Shown here: in pieces, positions 58,684 to 64,000 of the stretch
Numbering within the stretch: position 1 is the first letter of the stretch
Layout: each line of letters starts with the position of its first letter
NCBI GenBank assembly: GCA_023390655.1
Contig: JAEWCL010000018.1
Location: forward strand, 62,001-126,000
Length of the DNA stretch: 64,000 bases
DNA from: Bacillota bacterium
GTDB taxonomy: Bacteria; Bacillota; Clostridia; Christensenellales; CAG-138
Reading direction: 5' to 3'
Notes under the pieces: model-generated
Database searches by the model: none
Told to the model about the DNA's origin: nothing
Seen by the model: only the letters and a program-made list of their open reading frames with translations
Translations under genes and position numbers: made by a program

Positions 58684-59874
58684 ATGGAACTATCCGAAAA
58701 GATATTGGAGCTTCGAAAGAACGCGGGGTATTCTCAGGAGAAGCTTGCGGACCTATTACATGTCTCCCGGCAGGCCGTATCCAAGTGGGAATCCGGCGCT
58801 GCGCTGCCCACGCTTGATAATCTGATTGAACTGAGCAGGCTCTTCCAGATACCGCTTGACGTATTGACCGGCACAGTGCAGGCGGAAGCGCGGCAGGAAA
58901 AAACGGAGCCCACGGCGGACGATCCGGGAGGAACGGATGCCGGGCCGGAGCCGGAGTTTTTGCGTATCAAACGCCAGCGTAACATTGCGGTTGCGGCGGC
59001 AGGCGTACTGGCACTTTCTTTATTGATCAGCATATGGTCCAACACCGCGCGGGTGACGGAGCTTACGAACGAGATGGCGGCGCTTTCCGGCAGAATTTCC
59101 GCGGTGGAAAGCCAAGGCTGGCTCTATCCCCAGCAGCCTGCGATAGAAAGTACGCCCAAGGCAGGCTGGCAGGCGGAAAGCAGCCTGGTTTCGGATTTTA
59201 CATATCGGGTGGTCAGTTACGATCCAAAGACAGGCCTGATTACCATCCATGTTTCCACAACGCCCAAAGTGTATCAGGAGGGCGTTACCGCCATATTTAC
59301 GGCGTCTGGAGCGGGCATAGAGCCACAGGAACTGGCAGGGCGGCCGGCGGCGGGGAATGCTTTTCTTGCAACGATTGAGGTGCCTGTCGTGGATGAATTG
59401 CGCCTGAGCGTTTCGTTCCTGCGGGAGGGCGAGGCGCATAATCAGCTTCTGGATACCGTCACCGGGCTAAAGGGAGATTACCAGATGAAGGTGGATTCCA
59501 TGTACAATGGGCGCGTTCAGCGCTTGGGCGAGAACATCACGCTTTCCGGAGAGGTGGAAACGTCTATCACGGCAGTCAATTTTGCGCCGGGAAGCAAGGA
59601 GTCTGTCGTGGGGGACCCATGGAATTATCCTGTTTCCGGCAAGGTGGAGCTGCTTGCAAACAACACCATGGTAGCGGAAGCGCAAATCCCCATTGCGGAT
59701 ACGTATACTGCGGATGACGCGAACGGCCCTTGGGCGCCGTATGGACAGGTGACGTTCTATACCCGTTTCCCCAATGAAATTTCCGTGCCGCGGGAAAGCG
59801 GGTTAACGCTGCTGGTCACGGTAACGGATAACTTTGGAACTTTATATACCCAGGAGATATCCATTCACGAATAA
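58684..59874 (+). CDS. Membrane-anchored XRE family regulator with an extracellular domain
   Basis: A 396-residue protein. An XRE helix-turn-helix at 5-60 (YSQEKLADLLHVSRQAVSKWESG) is followed by an acidic linker, a single membrane segment (about 100-117), and a C-terminal domain of about 270 residues made mostly of beta strands, which would lie outside the cell. The layout suggests a one-component sensor that passes an outside signal to DNA. The ATG at 58684 follows GGAGGATTT. It lies between the surface protein and the SOD-like gene, which may be its targets. The outer domain is not one that I recognise. Confidence 0.75.
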   Translation: MELSEKILELRKNAGYSQEKLADLLHVSRQAVSKWESGAALPTLDNLIELSRLFQIPLDVLTGTVQAEARQEKTEPTADDPGGTDAGPEPEFLRIKRQRNIAVAAAGVLALSLLISIWSNTARVTELTNEMAALSGRISAVESQGWLYPQQPAIESTPKAGWQAESSLVSDFTYRVVSYDPKTGLITIHVSTTPKVYQEGVTAIFTASGAGIEPQELAGRPAAGNAFLATIEVPVVDELRLSVSFLREGEAHNQLLDTVTGLKGDYQMKVDSMYNGRVQRLGENITLSGEVETSITAVNFAPGSKESVVGDPWNYPVSGKVELLANNTMVAEAQIPIADTYTADDANGPWAPYGQVTFYTRFPNEISVPRESGLTLLVTVTDNFGTLYTQEISIHE

Positions 59875-59938
59875 GCTGCCTTTTTCGGCAAGCACCGCCC
59901 CTTTTGTGCATATGCATTAGGGGAAAGGAGTGGTGTGC

Positions 59939-60400
59939 ATGTTTGAAAAGCGCAATACCCGTGCCTATGCGCAGGCGCAGATCCGCGGCGCGCCGGAATA
60001 TCAGCAGCTTCACGGCGTAGCCACCTTCTACACGGTGGAGCGCGGCACATTGGTGATTACGGAGGTGTTCAATCTCCCCTACACGCCGGGCGCATGCAAC
60101 GCACGCGTTTTCGCCCTGCACATTCACGAAGGGAAAAGCTGTACCGGCAACGCGGAGGACCCCTTTGCGGACGCGGGCGGGCACTACAACCCCGCGGGCT
60201 GCGAGCATCCGCACCACGCGGGCGATCTGCCGCCGCTGTTCAGCAACGAGGGATATGCGTGGAGCGCCGTTGTCACAGACCGTTTTACCGTACAGGAGGT
60301 CATTGGCCGTACCGTGATCATCCATGCGGGCGTGGACGATTTTACCTCGCAACCCGCAGGCAACGCGGGCGCGCGCATCGCCTGCGGGATCATACGATAA
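59939..60400 (+). CDS. Cu/Zn superoxide dismutase-like protein
   Basis: A 153-residue SOD_Cu fold protein. The expected ligands can be seen: HIH (copper site), GGHYNP, HHAGDLP (His and Asp of the zinc site), IIHAGVDD and a C-terminal GARIACGI with the guiding Arg. The Cys of GKSC and of IACG could form the structural bridge. No signal peptide is seen, so it would be cytoplasmic unlike most SodC. Its dismutase activity is inferred. The ATG at 59939 follows AAAGGAG. Anaerobic relatives often lack SodC and use superoxide reductase, which is also present here. Confidence 0.8.
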   Translation: MFEKRNTRAYAQAQIRGAPEYQQLHGVATFYTVERGTLVITEVFNLPYTPGACNARVFALHIHEGKSCTGNAEDPFADAGGHYNPAGCEHPHHAGDLPPLFSNEGYAWSAVVTDRFTVQEVIGRTVIIHAGVDDFTSQPAGNAGARIACGIIR

Positions 60401-60495
60401 CCTTAGTAAAGAAAAGTAGGCTGTCTATAAGTTCTGAACGACCATTGCGAACCGTGAGTCTTAGAGTACTAACGTAATCCTGTACTTTTAACAAG

Positions 60496-60528
60496 CAAAA
60501 AGAGGGCTGCCCGAACGGGTAGCCCTCT
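60496..60528 (-). terminator. Terminator after the E1 fusion gene
   Basis: AGAGGGCTGCCC/GGGTAGCCCTCT stem (12 bp) with a GAAC loop. On the minus strand it continues TTTTTGC. Bases 60401-60495 hold no gene. Confidence 0.85.
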
Positions 60529-60552
60529 CACGTTACAATTCGCTATACTTGC

Positions 60553-63015
60553 TTAGATACCCAGCTTGTTCTCGCGGATCTGCTCAAGCTCGGTGCAGTT
60601 GTGCTTTGCAACATGGCCGGGCAGCGGCAGGATGCGTTCGTGGATGGCGTCCACAATCCATTCCGGCTGCGGGAAGAAGGCGTCTTCGAGCTCATGCGCG
60701 GGCGTGATCCAGTTCTTTGCGCCAACGACGACCGGGGGTGCGTCGAGGTAATCAAAGCACAGCTCGGTGATGTTGGAGGCGAGGTTGCGCATGAAGGAGT
60801 TGCGCTCGCAGGCATCGCCGGTGACGATGATGCGGCCCGTCTTCTTGACGCTCTCGATGACCTTCTCGTAATTGAAGGGTACAAGGCTCCTCGCGTCGAT
60901 GACTTCGGCGGAGAGGTTGTACTGTTCCTGCAGGATATCGGCAGCCTTCAATGCGCGGTAGAGCGTCGCGCCGATGGAGAGGATGGTCACATCCGAGCCC
61001 TTGCGCTTCACGTCGGGCTCGCCGAAGGGGATTTCATATTCCGCTTCCGGCACGCCGCCCTCGTGGAACTGCTCGCCCACATCGTAGATGCGCTGGCTTT
61101 CGAGGTAAATGACGGGGTCGGTGCCGTTCAATGCGGACTGCATGAGGCCCTTCGCGTCGTACGGGGTGGCGGGGAACACAATCTTGAGGCCGGGGATATG
61201 TGCCATGAGCGCGGACCAATCCTGACTGTGCTGCGCGCCGTACTTGGAGCCGACGCTCATGCGCAGCACCACGGGCATCTTGAGCATGCCTGCGGACATG
61301 GACTGCCACTTACTTAGCTGGTTGAAAATTTCGTCGCCGGAGCGGCCCAGGAAGTCGCAATACATCAGCTCCGCGATCACGCGGCCGCCGCTCATCGCGT
61401 AGCCGACCGCGGCGCCCACGATGCCCGCTTCCGCGATGGGGGCGTTGAACAGGCGGTGGTAGGGGATGGCTTCCGTCATGCCGCGGTACACCGCGAACGC
61501 GCCGCCCCAGTCACGCACGTCCTCGCCAAAGGAGACGAGCGTGGGGTCTTCATAGTATTTGTTGATGATGGGCTCCGCAATGCCGTCCCGCAGCTGATAC
61601 TGGCGGTTCTTGGAGACAGGCTTGCCCTCTGCGTCGAACGCGGAGCGTACCTTCTTTGCGATCTGCTGTACGCGCGGGCATTCTTCCTTAGGAAGCAGCA
61701 CGTCGGGCGTGCGGCCTTCTTCCAAGCTGCGGACCGTCTGGTTGGAGAACATCAGGTCGCCGATGGCATTCGCTTCGCTGCCGAAGATATCGATGCGCGG
61801 GGAAACCTTATCGTCCACCGCCAGCTTGAAATTGCGCAGCATATCGCCCTTCACGGTCGCCCAAATAGCGTCAAGCTCAGCCTGCGTGCAAACGCCCGTT
61901 TCCACAAGCTGCTTGCCGAACGTGACGATAGAATCCGCTTCTTCCCACGCCGTGACCTCTTCCTTGGTGCGATAGGTGGAAGAGTCGGAGGGCGAGTGGC
62001 CGGAAATGCGGTAGGTGATGACGTCCAGCAGCACCGGGCCGTCCTTCTTTGCAAGGGGCAGCTTGCGCTTGTACGCGTCGATCACGGCGAGGGGGTTGTA
62101 GCCGTCCACGCGCTCCGCGTACATCTGGGAGGGGCACACGCCCGCTGCCAGACGCGCTACCATGCCGTAGCCCATCGTTTCGCCCGCGGTCTGGCCGCCC
62201 ATGCCGTAGAAGTTGTCGTTGATGTGGAAGAGCACCGGCACGCCGCCTGCATGGTCGCCCCAAAGCGTCCTTGTCTGCTCCATGGCCGCCATCATCATGC
62301 CTTCCCATACCGGGCCGCACGCGGTGGATGCATCGCCGATGTTGCACACAACTACGCCGGGCTTTTTGTTGATGAGCTTATACAGCGCGCTGCCGACGGA
62401 GATTGCGCCGCTGCCGCCCACGATCGCGTTGTTGGGGTAAATGCCAAACGGGGTGAAGAACGCATGCATGGAGCCGCCCAGGCCCATGTTGAAGCCGTTC
62501 TTGCGGGCAAACGTCTCGCACATCATGCCGTAGAGCAGGAAATCGCGCCCAAGCTCCTTGAGCGGCTTTTGGGCCTGTACAGCCTTGAGCGTCGCGCCGT
62601 CCCAGAACTCTTCCATGATCTTCTTGAGTTCCGCGTCGTCGAGGATTTCGATGGCCCGGAGGCCCTTTGCCAGGATTTCGCCGTGGCTGCGGTGGGAGCC
62701 GAACGTGTAATCGTCCAGCGTCAGGTGGAACGCAGCGCCGACATAGGACGCCTCCTGCCCGATGCCAAGGTGCGCGGGGCCGGGGTGGTTGTAGGAAATA
62801 CCTTCGTATTCGTTGGTGGTCTTGATGAGGTTGAGCATGGTCTCAAACTCGCGGATATAGCACATATCACGGTAGATGTTTTTGAACTCTTCCGTGGTAA
62901 AGTTACCGACTTCATCCTTGACCGTTTTCTGGTACGTGTTGACCGGAATATCCTCAAACTGGATCGCGCCCGGCTTGCGCACATCCTGCGGGTTGACCAA
63001 CAGTGATTTTGTCAT
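60553..63015 (-). CDS. 2-oxoacid dehydrogenase E1 component, alpha-beta fusion
   Basis: An 820-residue TPP-dependent E1 in which the alpha and beta subunits are joined. The alpha part (about 45-400) has HPGPAHLGIGQEA, NIGDASTACGPVWEG (TPP motif GD-x-N-like) and RISGHSPSDSSTYR. The beta part (about 480-820) has FGEDVRDWGGAF, APIAEAGIVGAAVGYAMSG and the PATPYDAKGLM segment. It catalyses decarboxylation of pyruvate, acetoin or a branched-chain oxoacid; the specific substrate cannot be told. It is downstream of lpd on the same strand, and the E2 gene may lie beyond the right edge. AGGAGC precedes the ATG. Confidence 0.92.
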   Translation of the reverse strand: MTKSLLVNPQDVRKPGAIQFEDIPVNTYQKTVKDEVGNFTTEEFKNIYRDMCYIREFETMLNLIKTTNEYEGISYNHPGPAHLGIGQEASYVGAAFHLTLDDYTFGSHRSHGEILAKGLRAIEILDDAELKKIMEEFWDGATLKAVQAQKPLKELGRDFLLYGMMCETFARKNGFNMGLGGSMHAFFTPFGIYPNNAIVGGSGAISVGSALYKLINKKPGVVVCNIGDASTACGPVWEGMMMAAMEQTRTLWGDHAGGVPVLFHINDNFYGMGGQTAGETMGYGMVARLAAGVCPSQMYAERVDGYNPLAVIDAYKRKLPLAKKDGPVLLDVITYRISGHSPSDSSTYRTKEEVTAWEEADSIVTFGKQLVETGVCTQAELDAIWATVKGDMLRNFKLAVDDKVSPRIDIFGSEANAIGDLMFSNQTVRSLEEGRTPDVLLPKEECPRVQQIAKKVRSAFDAEGKPVSKNRQYQLRDGIAEPIINKYYEDPTLVSFGEDVRDWGGAFAVYRGMTEAIPYHRLFNAPIAEAGIVGAAVGYAMSGGRVIAELMYCDFLGRSGDEIFNQLSKWQSMSAGMLKMPVVLRMSVGSKYGAQHSQDWSALMAHIPGLKIVFPATPYDAKGLMQSALNGTDPVIYLESQRIYDVGEQFHEGGVPEAEYEIPFGEPDVKRKGSDVTILSIGATLYRALKAADILQEQYNLSAEVIDARSLVPFNYEKVIESVKKTGRIIVTGDACERNSFMRNLASNITELCFDYLDAPPVVVGAKNWITPAHELEDAFFPQPEWIVDAIHERILPLPGHVAKHNCTELEQIRENKLGI

Positions 63016-63059
63016 GGCTTTTCTGCTCCTTATCTCAATCTATTCAATGCTTTTTTATT

Positions 63060-63190
63060 GGGGCGTTGCCTCATAGCCCCACCAGAAATCTTTTTAGTAA
63101 AAAGGTTTCTGGACTTCGAAAAACTTCACGCAACATACGGGAAAGTTTTTTGAAGGGTATGGGGAACTTTTTTACAAAAAAGTTCCCCAA
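63060..63190. repeat. Hairpin-rich spacer between lpd and the E1 gene
   Basis: Contains a CCAGAAATCTTTTT/AAAAAGGTTTCTGG hairpin (63082-63112, one G-U) and a perfect 13-bp GGGGAACTTTTTT/AAAAAAGTTCCCC hairpin (63161-63188). The second lies just after the lpd stop codon and may weaken transcription into E1. A GGGGCGTTGCC...GCCCC block resembles the mosaic-repeat ends. Confidence 0.65.
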
Positions 63191-63195
63191 GGGCT

Positions 63196-64000
63196 TTACT
63201 TATACTGAAACACCGCTTCGCGGATGATTTCCGCCACCGTCGGGTGCGGGAACACGATCTCCTTGATATCGTCAAGCGGAAGCTCCAGCTCGATGAACGT
63301 ACCCGCCGCCACAATAAACTCGGAGGAGTAATTGGAGAGCGCCTGTAAGCCCACAAGCGTCTTCTTCTGCTTGTTGATGACAAGCTTGACGATACCGTCG
63401 CCGCCCTCGTTTTCCGCGAGGTAGCGGCCCGAGAAGCGCATGGGAATCTTCACAACGTCCACATCCATGCCTTTCGCGCGCGCAGTGTGCTCGGTCTCGC
63501 CCACGCTGGACAGCTCGGGGTTGGTGTATAAAACGCCGGGAATGGCGTTGTAGCGCATGACGTCGCGCTTACCGAGCATGTTGTTCACGGCGACTTCCGC
63601 TTCGCGGTAGGCGGTGTGGGCCAGCATGGATTTGCCGTTGACATCGCCCGCGGCATACACTTCAGGAATGTTCGTCTTCATGCGCGCATCGGTAACAATG
63701 GCGCCGCGGTCAGTAAGCACATTGAGGCTTTCAAGGCCGATGTCCCTGGTGTTGGCACGGCGGCCGATAGAAAGCAGCACCTTGTCCGCGGGAGCGAACT
63801 GCGCCTTGCCGTCTTTTTCATACTTTACACCGTCGGCGGTGATTTCGGTTACGCGGGCGGAAAGGTGGAACACCATGCCCTTTTTCTCGTAGCCCTTTTG
63901 CAGGATGGAAACCAGCTCCGGATCATTTTCGCCTGCGATATGGTCAAGCATTTCGATGACGGTGACTTCGGAGCCGATGGCGTTGAAGTAGGAGGCCATC
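63196..64000 (-). CDS. lpdA: Dihydrolipoyl dehydrogenase, C-terminal part (cut by window edge)
   Basis: About 268 residues, the C-terminal half to two thirds of E3. It begins inside the NAD domain (ASYFNAIGSEVTVIEMLDHI), then has the FAD segment PEVYAAGDVNGKSMLAHTAYREA and the dimer interface, and ends with the active-site VFPHPTVAEIIREA (His-Pro). The N-terminal Cys-x4-Cys part lies beyond the right edge. It reoxidises the lipoyl group of the E2 partner of the adjacent E1. Confidence 0.95.
   Translation of the reverse strand, partial: MASYFNAIGSEVTVIEMLDHIAGENDPELVSILQKGYEKKGMVFHLSARVTEITADGVKYEKDGKAQFAPADKVLLSIGRRANTRDIGLESLNVLTDRGAIVTDARMKTNIPEVYAAGDVNGKSMLAHTAYREAEVAVNNMLGKRDVMRYNAIPGVLYTNPELSSVGETEHTARAKGMDVDVVKIPMRFSGRYLAENEGGDGIVKLVINKQKKTLVGLQALSNYSSEFIVAAGTFIELELPLDDIKEIVFPHPTVAEIIREAVFQYK

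Noticed and set aside
61456..63006. 516-residue plus-strand frame opposite the E1 gene
   Set aside because: It is antisense to a clearly conserved enzyme, has low-complexity composition typical of a GC-rich shadow frame and matches no family.

Overview
The window looks like a chromosomal segment of a GC-rich, strictly or mostly anaerobic Firmicute of the class Clostridia. The signs are AGGAGG-type ribosome binding sites, sigma-A type promoters, a split GlgC/GlgD ADP-glucose pyrophosphorylase, PurR with a PurBox, DUF1292, paired DegV proteins, a desulfoferrodoxin and the rpmH-rnpA-yidD-yidC-jag cluster. No species can be named from the sequence alone. There are no tRNA, rRNA or CRISPR features that I can see.

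Layout. 0-1.6 kb: the start of a secreted protein (cut by the window edge) and an amidase-holin lysis-type pair. 1.6-9.2 kb: mostly minus-strand housekeeping genes (nitroreductase, mnmE, UPF0210/ACT pair, rsmI, trmN6), a class F-like sortase and a RinA/ArpU-like phage-type regulator under a promoter that carries a LexA-box match. 9.4-15 kb: a frameshifted DUF6054 gene, rarA, a flippase-like membrane protein, an rRNA-type methyltransferase and a double RluA pseudouridine synthase. 15-21 kb: sbcDC and two DegV paralogs. 21.4-24.5 kb: rpmH-rnpA-yidD-yidC-jag. 24.8-32.4 kb: rarD, murG, a HEAT-methyltransferase fusion, parB/noc, rsmG and mnmG. 32.5-43.6 kb: a glycogen region (malQ, glgB, glgC, glgD, glgA) with a DeoR regulator, YccF and superoxide reductase interspersed. 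43.6-49.2 kb: an LCP cell-wall ligase, DUF1292, and a YheO-type regulator followed by ygeY-ygeW. 49.4-55.2 kb: an EamA transporter, a type IIA topoisomerase pair and yhbY. 55.3-60.4 kb: purR, a large sortable surface protein, a membrane-anchored XRE regulator and a Cu/Zn-SOD-like protein. 60.5-64 kb: an E1 alpha-beta fusion of a 2-oxoacid dehydrogenase and the C-terminal part of its dihydrolipoyl dehydrogenase.

The genes group into a few jobs. One set does tRNA/rRNA modification (MnmE, MnmG, RsmG, RsmI, TrmN6, RluA fusion, two other methyltransferases). Another does genome maintenance (RarA, SbcCD, ParB/Noc, topoisomerase). A third handles storage polysaccharide: GlgC/GlgD make ADP-glucose, GlgA elongates, GlgB branches, MalQ rearranges glucans. 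A fourth concerns the envelope (YidC/YidD, MurG, LCP, sortase, surface protein).

The most unusual DNA feature is a dispersed family of mosaic palindromic repeats (near 3.6, 6.9, 9.8, 14.9, 28.6, 41.1 and 52.3 kb, with degenerate or related hairpins near 24.7 and 63.1 kb). They sit almost always just 3' of genes. One module shows compensatory changes between copies and one copy is interrupted by another palindromic block. Other points worth checking are a perfect 25-bp palindrome centred on the -10 box of the malQ promoter, the LexA-box candidate in front of the RinA-like gene, the double RluA fusion, and the sorting-signal surface protein with no sortase beside it.
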